From positions 31,437,475 through 31,501,474 of the forward strand of contig JBANSL010000009.1 of NCBI GenBank assembly GCA_037127255.1: a DNA stretch of 64,000 nt, given 5' to 3'. Shown one piece after another: positions 1 to 10,694 of the stretch (positions within the stretch are counted from its first letter, which is position 1; each line of letters begins with the position of its first letter). Source of the stretch: Persicaria tinctoria. Taxonomy: Eukaryota > Streptophyta > Magnoliopsida > Caryophyllales > Polygonaceae. The translations under genes were made by a program, and so were the position numbers. The notes beneath the pieces are model-generated. The model did not search any database. It saw only the letters and a list, made by a program, of their open reading frames with translations, and was not told the DNA's origin.

Positions 1-156
1 CTCATCTGATTTACAACTCCAGACCCTATAGACAAATAATTTTGAATAGACTCTTTCTCATTCATCTCTAGCGTTTCAAATTCACGACGAAAAGATTTCA
101 ATTACACAGACGAAATATATCGTCAAATTCACGAAGAAAAGATTTCAATTTCAAAT

Positions 157-495
157 TCACGATGAAAAAATAATTTTGCAAAAATACTCTTGCTTGAGTA
201 TCTCCCATCCTTCATGAGACGTTCTAGCCGATGATATTCTGGGAAATATACCGTCATCCATTGCAGATTGGATGAGAAACAACGCATTTGCGTCCTTCTT
301 GGGATTTTCTCTCAATCGCTGGTCGAGATCAACCGGTGATGGATCTGGTTCTTCATATCCTTGCTCCACCATGTCCCTAAGCTCTTGAGACGTGAACAAG
401 GTCTTCATCTTCAAACTCCATAAATGGTACTTTTCCCCTTTGAAGATTGGAAGTAGAGCATTGGATGCAAGGTTCATCCCATTAGCAACCGACAT
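157..495 (-). pseudogene. Copia-type gag fragment (A1)
   Basis: The protein begins with the same N-terminus as the three other copies at 1945, 31271 and 32721 (MSVANGMNLASNALLPIFKG), which resembles the DUF4219/UBN2 N-terminal gag domain of plant Copia elements. After about 105 codons the copy diverges. Between about 60 and 180 the homologous DNA has been scrambled by short direct repeats of a TTCACGA-like word, so the ORF ends early. It belongs to the gag-only element whose LTR is at 661-949. It should be non-functional. Confidence 0.75.
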
Positions 496-660
496 CGCTC
501 TTCAGATTTTGTGTTTATCTCTAAAAACACTCTTTTTTTTTCTTCTACTTGCACATAACAAACGTCTCTCCCCTTATTTTTTTTTCGTCTCTTTCTCTGT
601 GGTGGAAAGTAGAAGAAACGATGAAGCAGTACACCCACAAAGCCTGGCTCGGATACCAAA

Positions 661-949
661 TGTTGGAATAAATGATAGCATTTTGTGGGAAAATCTCAAT
701 TCAATTAGTGCTTAAATAAAACCAATTACGAATCCTGTTAAATAGGATAAGTAATAACAAAGCAATCCTAAAAATATGGCCACTTCTTCCAATATCCACA
801 CCACTAACAATTAATAAATTAACTAACTAAATAAATTCAAATCCTAATTTCTTTAACATAGACTAACCCACGTTTGCCCACTAATTGAACCACAATAAAA
901 TTACTTAAAAACTTCTAAAACAAAATTAATTTTGAAGCATATTTCAACA
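661..949 (-). repeat. LTR of gag-only family (shared by A1 and A2)
   Basis: A 289-bp direct-repeat unit bounded by TGTTG/CAACA. It has the same length as the LTRs at 29987-30275 and 31437-31725. On the minus strand it is preceded by a purine-rich tract (AAGCAAGGGATGG) and followed by the primer-binding site, so one LTR serves as the 3' LTR of A2 and the 5' LTR of A1. This is a tandem arrangement typical of unequal LTR recombination. Confidence 0.8.
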
Positions 950-1051
950 CCATCCCTTGCTTCAAAATATCCTGCAATTTAATGTCTTCAATTAGAGCAC
1001 TTCTCTCTTGAACTTCATCTTGACTTGAACATAATAGATGCATTTTCTCAT

Positions 1052-1945
1052 CTAAAAAAGCTTTTCTTCGACAACTTCTTGTGCCATGTGTGACTGCTCT
1101 TCTTCAACTTGAAACCTGTATTTTCTTTGGATATGACCAAATCGCTTGCACTTGAAGCATTGAGGTTTGCCTTTGTGCCAACAATTCTCTTCCTTGTGGC
1201 CAAATTTCTTGCAATGGTTGCATTGAATCGAACACCTCTTCTCATTGGAGTCGTCTCGATCCTTGCCATCCTTTGCTGAATTTTCTTCCCTCACTTGGAA
1301 GACCTTCTCTTCTAATTTACTCTAATCAGATCTATTGATCCGATCCTCATGAGCCAACAATGAGCCCATTAATCCCTCATACGACAAATGAGACAAATCC
1401 ATAGATTCTTCAATAGCAGCGACAACATGATTGTACTTTTTAATCAGAGATCTCAACAATTTTGCAAAAATAGTTTCATCGGTGATCCTCTCACCATAGG
1501 ATCTCATCTGATTTACAACCCCAGACACTCTAGACAAATAATTTTGAATAGACTCTTTCTTTTTCATCGCTAGCGTTTCAAATTCACGACGAAAAGTTTG
1601 CAATTTCACAGCAATTACCTTCTTGTCGCCAAAATATGCTTTCTTGAGTATCTCCCATGCTTCATGAGACGTGCTAGACGATGATATTCTAGGAAATATA
1701 TCGTCATCCATAGCAGATTGGATGAGAAACAATGCCTTTGCGTCCTTCTTGCGATTTTCTCTCAATCGCTGATCGGGATCAACCGGTGATGGATCCGGTT
1801 CTTCATATCCTTGCTCCACCATGTCCCAAAGCTCTTGAGACTTGAAAAAGGTCTTCATCTTCAAACTCCATAAATGGTACTTTTCCCCTTTGAAGATTGG
1901 AAGTAGAGCATTGGATGCAAGGTTCATGCCATTGCTACCCGACAC
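1052..1945 (-). pseudogene. Copia-type gag with two zinc knuckles (A2)
   Basis: Starting at ATG 1945, the protein has the DUF4219/UBN2-like gag region (about residues 1-205) followed by two CCHC-type knuckles in the 1052-1294 part (CNHCKKFGHKEENCW, then CFKCKRFGHIQRKYRF). An in-frame TAG at 1322-1324 interrupts it where the copy at 31828-32721 has a Glu codon, and the last knuckle has lost its final Cys (KYR instead of KCR). It is the internal gene of a gag-only LTR element; a nucleocapsid-like RNA-binding role is inferred from the family. The start is supported by agreement with the intact paralogue. Confidence 0.8.
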
Positions 1946-2075
1946 CGCTCTTCAAATTTTGTGTTTATCTCTAAAAACACTCTCTTTTTCTTCTGCTTGC
2001 ACATAGCAAACGTCTCTCCCTTTGTTTTTTTTCTCTCTTTCTCTGTGGTGGAAAGTAGAAGAAACGATGAAGCAG

Positions 2076-2137
2076 TAATTCAATTGACATTTGCCCACAA
2101 AATTCTATCCTTTGTTCCAATATTTGGTATCCGAGCC
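2076..2137 (+). other. Inverted LTR terminus plus primer-binding-like site
   Basis: Positions 2076-2122 match the last 45 or so bases of the 289-bp LTR, but in the plus orientation, and are followed at 2125-2137 by TGGTATCCGAGCC, the primer-binding sequence of the same family. The gag gene at 1945 therefore lacks its own 5' LTR and instead faces an inverted LTR end. The same arrangement is present in copy B at 32853-32914. Confidence 0.7.
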
Positions 2138-2366
2138 ATTGGAAGAAAGGAGCAACTCCTCAATTCGTACATGGACTACTGTTATATGCCATTCTAATTA
2201 AATTATATTTGGCATTTAATGGCTTTCTTAATGAACAAATGGGAAAGGAATAATTAGGATATAAAAAAAAACTCTCCACTCCATATATAGCGAGTGACAT
2301 TTGGTGTTGTGTCCGGCATTGGGAAGAGTTAGTAGAAACGCGGATTTGAAATTTAATTAGACAACC

Positions 2367-2517
2367 ATGGTTGGCGTCCGGTTGAGAACGACAGTCTCGT
2401 CTGATTACTGGAAATGTGTTGCAATTGGAAGACTCGAATTGACTTTATCTTGGCAGAAGCCACATAAATTTGAGTTTCCCGTAAATTTGTCGACCTATGG
2501 AAGCATTAGCTACATAG
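2367..2517 (+). CDS. Possible first exon of an unrecognised host gene (broken)
   Basis: An open frame starts at ATG 2367 in the context ACCATGG and runs about 50 codons to a plausible splice donor (ATAG|GTGTAT, 2517/2518). A TATATA motif at 2284-2289 lies about 80 bp upstream. The Copia 5' LTR begins 29 bp after the donor, so the element would sit in intron 1. I do not recognise the protein (starts MVGVRLRTTVSSDYWK). In copy B the same exon has a 66-bp internal deletion at about 33204. No further exon is seen. It could also be a chance ORF. Confidence 0.3.
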
Positions 2518-2807
2518 GTGTATCTTCTCTCTTTTTATTTTCATTATGTTATTATGGGATTATATTATACGTTAGCATAGCATAGCATTTTATACATCTT
2601 TGTAATTCTGAGAATCTATGAAGGGCATTTCTGTCATTTCTAATGACAAACGCTCCTCTCTTCTCTTATAGAAAGATTGGCGCCAAATTGGAGGTTGAGG
2701 ATTTCAGTTGTAACAAACAAAACCACTATTAATTCTTGATTCTCTCTAATGGAGATCGAGTGAGGTTTTCAGAATTGTTTTACTTGTTCAAATGGTATTA
2801 GAGCAGT

Positions 2808-3343
2808 TAAAGATGAAAATGGATCGGATTATGGGTGGATATACCCATTCCATTACCCGATCCGTTAAGAAATTTCCTCCACCCGATCCACCCATCGTCC
2901 ACTAACCCTTACATCTATATCCGATCCATCCATCATCCGCGGGTTATTGGATGGATCGGGTGAAATATATGGGTGAGAAATTTCATGTAAATGTCCACCA
3001 TCATTTTCAGAATGAAAATAAAACTTAATAAAAAAATAAAATTTTAATATATTAAATTTAAAATACTCATTATTCATTACTTTCACGAAAAAATAAAAAC
3101 TCAAACTATCAAATCAAGTTACATATAATAAATAAGTTTCGTAAAAGATATTATCAAAGTTCGTATAATAAACAATTTTAGTGGATCGGTTGGTGGATTG
3201 GACACCCTTTCATCCATATCCGATCCGATTCATCATCCATTAATCCATCATCCACTTATTTATCTATTTTTTCTGTTTTTCATCCGTATATTCGGGGTGG
3301 ATTAATGGATGGATAGGATCTTCGTGGTTGATTTCCATCCTTA
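2808..3343. mobile_element. hAT-like MITE in Copia primer-binding region (copy A)
   Basis: An insert of about 536 bp begins TAAAGATGAAAATGGATCGG and ends GATTTCCATCCTTA; the ends are imperfect inverted repeats (GATGRAAAT core). AGAGCA occurs on both sides (2800-2805 and 3344-3349) as a partial target-site duplication. Inside are many GGATCGG/CCGATCC words in both orientations flanking an AT-rich centre. No ORF. The superfamily is inferred from the end sequence and the 6-8 bp duplication. An orthologous copy is at 33526-34063. Confidence 0.55.
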
Positions 3344-3596
3344 AGAGCAAGCGAGATCTAGCTTCGCTTGTTGCGTTCTCAGTTGAGATCTGTGTGGATT
3401 TCGGAGATCAAGTTGTTTAAATGTTCAGATTTCAGATTTATCTTTTCTAATTATGGTTGTGGGAGGTTCGTCTACACCTCAAGGTCAGAGTTTTCCGGAC
3501 GTCGTTTGAAACATTCAGAGGGACATTTGTCAGTGTCCCTCTACCTTCTCCATTAACTCCGATCTCATCCCATTACAAGCAGTTGGAAACAGAGGC

Positions 3597-3881
3597 TTGA
3601 ATGGAGGCTTTAATGGCGGAATTCAGTTTGGGGATCTGGCACAAGGTTCGACCTTTGTGCCTTATAATCCATTGTATCTGTCAAATTCCGATCATCCTGG
3701 TGCACAACTAGTCTCTACGCTATTCAATGGTTCCAATTTCCCTAGTTGGAGTCGTAGTGTTCGAATAGCCTTCAGAGCCAAAGCCAAATTGGGATTCATT
3801 ACAGGTAGTTGCGTTAAACCTCCAATTGATAGTAAGGACTATGCTAAGTGGGAGCGAGCTGATTACATGGTCATGTGCTAG
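3597..3881 (+). pseudogene. Copia gag N-terminal fragment (copy A)
   Basis: The frame encodes a typical plant Copia gag N-terminus (NPLYLSNSDHPGAQLVS... LFNGSNFPSW, as in the Retrotran_gag_3 family). It stops at TAG 3879-3881, after a Met-Cys, at the same place as copy B, where coding resemblance continues past the stop. Another stop (TGA near 3961) follows in the continuing sequence. It is a dead gag. Confidence 0.75.
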
Positions 3882-4095
3882 GTAATCAACTCTATGACCA
3901 CTGACGTTGCTGAAACTCTTATGTACGTTGAATCTACGAAGGAACTATGGGATGAGATCTGAGAGCGTTTATGTGAGTCTAACGATCCATTGAACTATTA
4001 GCTTCGTCGAGATCGGAGCAATATTAGACAAGAGAATTTATCTATCGGTGCATATTATGGAAAGGTCAAGAAAATTTGGTATGAACTACAACTGC

Positions 4096-4946
<851 letters not shown>

Positions 4947-5949
4947 TTTTTTATAATATGGACTGCTTGATCATTTAAGAAGGTACCCATTTAATTTAAT
5001 TACCCAACGTTCAGCTCATTTACTCGGCTACTCCTCTCTCTCCTTCCACGCTGTTCACCTTTTGCTTCTCTCGAGAGATTTTCGATATGAATATCGCGTT
5101 TGAGCTCTGCTCTCCATGGATTCAACTTCGAAAGGTTAGGGTTTTCAACTAATCTTCATTATTGTTTGTTACATTACTTCGATTTTGGACCTATTTTTTG
5201 TGTTCGTCCTCGATCGTGATGTGTATTTTAGGGTTTATGTTCTCTAGGTTGCGATTCTGTTTCTATTACGAGATTTTTAGGTTATTTGTTGAATCTGGAG
5301 CACAAATGTTCTCTATTTATGTTAAGCATCGATTATTGTTGGTAAGATGTGTGTGTTTTTGGTCTTCTTTTATTCTTCGTTTTTTCTTAGGATTTGGATG
5401 TGTTTTGGAGATTTGTGCTTACTGTCGTTTGTTGATTTTTGAGTTTCTTCTTTTCTTCTGTTGTTTATTGAGTACATTTTCCGTATTTTTGTACTTTAAT
5501 GTGTTTTGTGCTGTAGTGTTTTGTTGTTTTTCGGTTTTATTCATATTTAATGCACTTTATTTGTTGTCTTTTGTGTTTGATGTTATAATTTTTAGCTTGC
5601 TTTTGTTATTTGTCAAGGTAAACGTCCACGTACGAAGTCCCAGTCCAAAGCAATTATTGTTCCAACTACAACTCGGAAACGATTGAAAAAATCTGGTTCA
5701 AAGCTTCCTGTCGTTGATTTAGAAAAGGATTCTCTAGATCTATTTGATTCCCAAGTTGAAGATTCACTTGACTCTGAAGGCACACATCCTCTTATTCGAC
5801 GTTCTCGGAAGGATTCTGCTTCTCCCAATGTTGCTGGTGATGTTCTGTCGTCCCATGGTACTGTTAATGAATATTCTTCTCAAGGGCGTACTCCTATTGG
5901 TGCATCCCCTGAGGTTTTATCTAGAAGGTCTTGTACACGAAAACTTTTG

Positions 5950-6988
5950 TGATAACTCCACTCCCTTGTTGAAAATCGGAATATGTTTCAAAGGCTTTGA
6001 CAGTTTGTTTCTGTCAAAGGTCTTGAAGATTTCACAGTGTTGATGAAACACAAAACCTGTTCCATATGATATTATGTTCGAAATATTATTTTATGTTATT
6101 ATATGCTTCCACTATACTATTATATATAACTAAACTTTTCGGAAGTATTTTCGAATATTATTTCCTTCCTTATGATGCAATTTGAGAAGATTCAAATCGG
6201 AAAGATTATGGCCTTCGAAGTTTCCAAAGATAGAAGATTCAGCTCAAGCCATGATCTAGAGTAGCCATTGGAGAAGATCCTTGGCACCGATTTGTCTCAA
6301 TATAAAGAGAAGGAAGATGAAGACAGAAGACACATTCATTGAACACGAGCCTTTCATACACTCCAAGCCTTCAAGAGAAATCTGTCTTCGTGTGCTCTCT
6401 GCTTGTCCTAAGAGTCTGTTATTTCATTTCAAAGCATTTGAGATTTACACAGTGAGCTTATAGGATATATTCAGTTATAGTGCTATACTCAAGAGTTTGT
6501 AACTCAGAAAGTGAACACTAGGCGATTGATTCACTAAGTGTAAGAGAATTGTACTAGATAGCATAGAGAGGTGGGGCTCTTCTAGATTGGTCTAGGACTC
6601 CAAGGGAACGTGAGTTGACTAGATTGCAATTGTATAGGAGATAGGCTTCTCGGGGAGCTACTAGGATCCTAAGTCTTGTGAATCAATAAAAGCCGGTTGA
6701 ATCCTAGGGTTGTGGAAGAACCCTAGGCGGGGACGTAGGCCAAGTTCGTGTCGAACCTCGTAAATAACTCATCGAGTCCTTTGTTTACTGCTTTCCCTTA
6801 TTTCTGCACTTGGTTCGATTGTTTAACTTTGTGATTCACGTTTTCAGAGAAAAGACTAAGTCTAATCTCAAAGGGTTTTGCACGAGCTTCAAAAGTCTTG
6901 AGACTATCTGCGAAAAAACGGCATACTCTATTCAACCCCCCTTCTAGATTATTTCTGTATTACTTTGTTTTACTTTATCGAACCTTCA
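5950..6988 (+). mobile_element. Solo LTR of Sirevirus-like Copia family
   Basis: 1039 bp beginning TGATAACTCC and ending CGAACCTTCA, flanked by perfect 5-bp direct repeats TTTTG (5945-5949 and 6989-6993). It matches the reverse complement of the LTRs at 12561-13571 and 21270-22280 along its length, at clearly lower identity than those two share. No internal sequence remains, so it is a product of LTR-LTR recombination. Removing it with one TTTTG restores the reading frame of the Ulp1-like gene. Confidence 0.92.
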
Positions 6989-8481
6989 TTTTGTGTATTG
7001 GGGACACTAATGTTGGTGGAGTAATTGAAGAGGGTAATGGTGATGAAGTTCAATATCAGGATGTGTAGCCTGATGATGCAGGCAATGGGAAGGACACTGA
7101 TGCTCAGGTTGAGGAAGAAATTGTTGGGTTGGATGGTGTTCATCTTGAAGAGCCAGAGGTGGGGGATCAGAATACTGATGTGCTATCTCATCCATCCACT
7201 ATTGAAGATGATCATGGTGGTAGGGATTTGTTTGTCAAGAAGCCAAGGAAGACTAGAGCGAAACAGTTCCCGACATTGAAGTCAAGATCCAACATCCGTA
7301 TGTTCGTATATGCTCTTAGTAAATTGAATGAGAAGAAAAAAGAATGCATTAGGGGCATTGGATTTGGGTTTTTATTTGATCTGAATATAGAGTACATGCC
7401 TCTGTCTTTGGGATTCTGGCTTGTTGACAATTTTGACCCAAACAAGTGCTGTTTGCTTATGAATGATGGTGGGAAAGTTGAAATAAATGATATTGATGTA
7501 CACATTACGTTAGGATTGCCGTTGGGAAAGAAAATGGTGCCTAAGAAGACTTGCAAAGAGAATTTTGATGATGTGAAGGATTGGAGGACATCTCTTGGGA
7601 CTGTTGATCATAAAACCCCTTCTGTTGTTATTGACAAGTTAGTAGCTGATGTTGATTGTGGGGATAAATTTGTGACCAATTTCCTTGTGGTTTTTCACTC
7701 TTTGCTTGTTGACAGCCCTGGGAATGGGCTTGCTAATCAGAATTTGGTTAGATCAGTATGTGATTTGGGTGATTTCAAAGATGTGAACTGGTGTGCCTTT
7801 TTATTAGAAAGTTTGGTTGATACAAAGAAAGGGTGGGAGAAGAACAAAGATGGCCACTTCCGAGGACCTCTTCTATTCTTGATTGTGAGTGCAGTTTATG
7901 TGTTTTGTTTTTTAAATTTTTTTCATATTGTTTTAATTCTTTTCACATATGTGTTGATATTGTTTTCATTGTCTGGCCTGTCTGGTTTTAGTTGCTTTAT
8001 ATCGATCGGGTCAAGTTATTTACAAGTGCTGCTTCTAGAAGGGCGTCCTGGTCTTTCCCTGTATTTGTGGGGTTGACTTCTTCTTTGTTGCGTCAACGTG
8101 AGACTGATGATATTGAAAGTGGTGGTTTTGGGCGTGGGTTGATACAAGAACGTCAATCTCTCCCCTCTACTCAGGGCAATCCTATGTCTGCTCAAACTGT
8201 TCGTTCGCCAGCCACTAATCAAGGCAACGCTCAACCTTCCGTTAACGACCCTTCACTTGGAAAGGCTACATCACCCCTTGAGGTTTCTTACATTTTTTCA
8301 TATTATTTCTATTTTGATTCATAGTTTCAGATATTGCTATGTGTATTGTTGTTTGGTTTCGCGCCCCCGATTTTGCGTTTATATTCATGTCTTATTCAAA
8401 TATAATATGCTTATTTGCAGCTAATCCTTTTTGTTTTGTTAATGTTTTATTGTAATCCCCTTTGTTTCTTTCTTTTATTCT

Positions 8482-8484
<3 letters not shown>

Positions 8485-8543
<59 letters not shown>
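8485..8543. repeat. (AT)n tract in intron of Ulp1-like gene
   Basis: About 59 bp of AT dinucleotides followed by (AC)n, within the intron between 8282 and 8668. Confidence 0.95.
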
Positions 8544-8551
<8 letters not shown>

Positions 8552-10694
8552 TTTTGATGCTGATTTTCTATTTTTTTTATTTTTGTACGCATTTAATTGG
8601 TGAATTTTGTAGTAATTGTGTGTTGTGTGTTTTATTTTTGTTTTTGTGCGTATGTTTGCATTTTTAGGCTTGGATACAGTCTTTTGTGCAAAAGACACCA
8701 GTTCTTGCCAATGCCTTTTCTGATTTTGCTGAGTTTTCTACCCAAATCCCTCTTGAGATTCAAGCTGATTCTAAAGTGAAGACACTTCTTAGTGAGGGTA
8801 ATAAGATGTTAGGGTTTGTGTGTTCATCAGATCATCCTAACCCTAATCATGCTGATAAGTCGTATACTGATGATTCTCCAGCCTCCCAATTTTGGTCAAG
8901 TCCTGAGTTGATTGAGTGTCTTAATCAGATTGAGTTGGCTTATAAGAACATAGTGAAAATGAAAACCAACTTTTTTGATGATTTAACTTCATTTGACATA
9001 TTTGGGTCTGATCCTGCATTTAAGTGTGATGTTGACACACAAACTGCGTCTGAATATGCAAAAAAGACTGTTAAAGATGCATCAAAGTCTTCTGCTGCCA
9101 CTCAGGGGATGCCAGATGTAGTTGTCAATATTGCTAAAGAATATGTGAATGATATACCTTTTCCCCATGGTCATGTGGCTGTCCCTCCCCACAAACCTTT
9201 TGTTCCTGGCCCTTCAACCGGTGTCTCTGCTGTAAGTGCCAATCCCACTGCGAAGTCGTTGGTGTATAAAAAGAAGATGAAGTCTCATATTCCATTGCCA
9301 CAACGCAAATCTTCTCGTGTTTGTAACTTAAGTTCAATAGCTGGGAAACAAGATGCGGGTAAGGAAGAAGATGTTGCTGGTAGAAGGTCTTCCGAACCAT
9401 CCTTAACCCTCCGGAGTCCTTATTTTTCAAGAATTGTTGATATTACTGATCTATCTCTGGCACTGAGCGTATTCTGTCTGCCTATTTATCTAAGAAGACA
9501 GCTTCTCCCACGTAAGTTTATGTTTTTGTTACTAATTATTTGAAGTTTTATTTTTTGCTTTATTATATTTATGTGTTTCATATTATGTCTAATATTTGTA
9601 GTGAGGTCCTATTTAAATACAAGTCTGTAGAAGTGCATAGGCATGATATGAAAAGTCTTGAAGATGATTTCCACGTCTCCTATGGGGTTATTTCTGGATG
9701 GTGTGCCGTTCTCAACCACAAAGAACAATTCAGAAGTGATGTTTCTCCACTAAGGTTTTTTGTGCCAGTTCATTCGTCTGTAAGTATTCTTTTTATTGGT
9801 GTCTTTTAGTTCTATGTCCATATTATTAATTTTATTTATGTTTGTTGCTCTGTTTTGTAGGATTTTCCCTCTAATGCATCTCTTGAGAGCTTTGTAAACC
9901 AGTATCAGAAGTTTTATATTCCGATTGAGTCTTCATTGGCAATCGCTCCTCATATTGCTTTAAAAGATGTTGATATGGTACTTTTATTGTTTTTTTTTTG
10001 TTGTTTTTTTATATATATAAATTACCTTCTTCTATCATTTTTTTTTATTATTTTTCTTAGTTTTTTTAAATGTATGTTATTTTGTGCATTTTTGTAGTTT
10101 GTGTTTGTTGTTGAGCGTGAAGAAGAGTTTTTCATGGTAGTCTTCAATGTTAAGACTAAACTTACCCAAACTCTTGATGTTTGTCCTCATGTCTCTCCTC
10201 CTACTGGCTCAATTTTATCAACATCAGAATGTTTGGTTAGTTTTGTTATTTTTTAAGTCATATATTTGAAATTAAAATATATTTCTAATTTATTCAACTT
10301 TGCCCTTTTTCTGATTATATAATTATTTTTATGGTTATAGGAAGATTTGCTTGATGACTATTTGAGGAACAAAGGATTAAAGGCTAAGTCGGACTCAATT
10401 ACAATATCAACGTCCTCAAATGTGGCTCTTCCATGGGCTGGTGATGATAAGAGGATCCATTCAGGGGTTTGTGTTATGAGGCACATGGAAACTTTTATTG
10501 GAGTTGAGAAGGGATTCAAACCTGGATTTGATAAAGGGAGTGAGAAGAACATATCCAAGCTGTGACATAAATATTTGGCTGATATCATATGCTCAGATCT
10601 TAATGCGTTGCGCACTAAAGTTATTGAAGCAGCCAAGTCTCGTGCAAAACTGACATTAAAAGGAGTCCAGGGTCAAAAGTTGCAGTTTAATTGA

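Larger units (their letters stand above)
1..949 (-). mobile_element. Gag-only LTR retrotransposon A1, 5' part, cut by window edge
   Basis: On the minus strand the 5' LTR (949 to 661, 289 bp, TGTTG...CAACA) is followed directly by a primer-binding site at 658-643 that matches the initiator tRNA-Met type with one mismatch (TGGTATCCGAGCCAGG), then a leader, then a gag ORF starting at 495. No pol is seen in this family in the window. The structure fits the non-autonomous terminal-repeat retrotransposons with only a GAG domain (TR-GAG) known from plants. The downstream end lies outside the window. Confidence 0.75.
1..4095. repeat. Segmental duplication, copy A
   Basis: Positions 1-4095 align over their whole length with about 30829-34775, in the same orientation and the same order: gag-only LTR unit, second gag unit, inverted LTR end, possible host first exon, Copia LTR, MITE, Copia gag. 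Differences seen by eye are point changes plus a few indels; A has about 66 bp more in the possible host exon and about 40 bp more near 3998-4040. Homology stops abruptly at 4095 (34775 in copy B), inside the Copia internal region. The left limit is outside the window. The shared MITE and shared flanks show that a whole block was copied, not that each element inserted twice. Confidence 0.85.
2547..4095 (+). mobile_element. Copia retrotransposon, 5' part (copy A, truncated)
   Basis: The 5' LTR is 2547-2790 (TGTTATTATGGG...TTGTTCA), followed by a primer-binding site at 2793-2806 (TGGTATTAGAGCAG). A hAT-like MITE then interrupts the leader. Gag coding follows from about 3590. Homology to the complete relative at 33265-38989 ends at 4095, with no pol and no 3' LTR. 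Confidence 0.8.
5116..10694 (+). pseudogene. Ulp1/SUMO-protease-like (C48) gene of the MULE
   Basis: Exons inferred from GT-AG junctions and frame continuity: 5116-5134, 5618-5949 joined to 6994-7884, 7992-8282, 8668-9511, 9602-9779, 9861-9977, 10098-10235, 10341-10694. The product has a basic N-terminus (KRPRTKSQSK), a region like that preceding plant transposon Ulp1 domains (NWCAFLLESLVD), a low-complexity middle, RSPYFSRIVDI, and a C48-like C-terminal part (FFMVVFNVKTK, SGVCVMRHMET). Where the family has catalytic His before the aromatic strand and Cys before GV, this copy shows Glu and Ser, so proteolysis is doubtful. Damage: a solo LTR in exon 2, TAG at 7066-7068, a frameshift near 9447-9455 (apparent extra CT) and TGA at 10563-10565. 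Intron 3 contains an (AT)n tract. Family assignment is firm at the domain level, exon ends less so. Confidence 0.75.

Noticed and set aside
2865..3104. Minus-strand ORF in the MITE
   Set aside because: Lies in a non-coding, inverted-repeat-rich MITE and resembles no protein; copy B does not conserve it.
5162..5686. 174-codon, Phe/Leu-rich plus-strand ORF that looks like a membrane protein
   Set aside because: It covers the T-rich first intron (5135-5617) of the Ulp1-like gene; consensus splice borders and frame continuity favour an intron.
8392..8698. Ile-Tyr repeat ORFs on both strands
   Set aside because: They are translations of the (AT)n tract at 8485-8543; the same applies to 28392-28763 and to the poly-Ile frame at 61304-61534.
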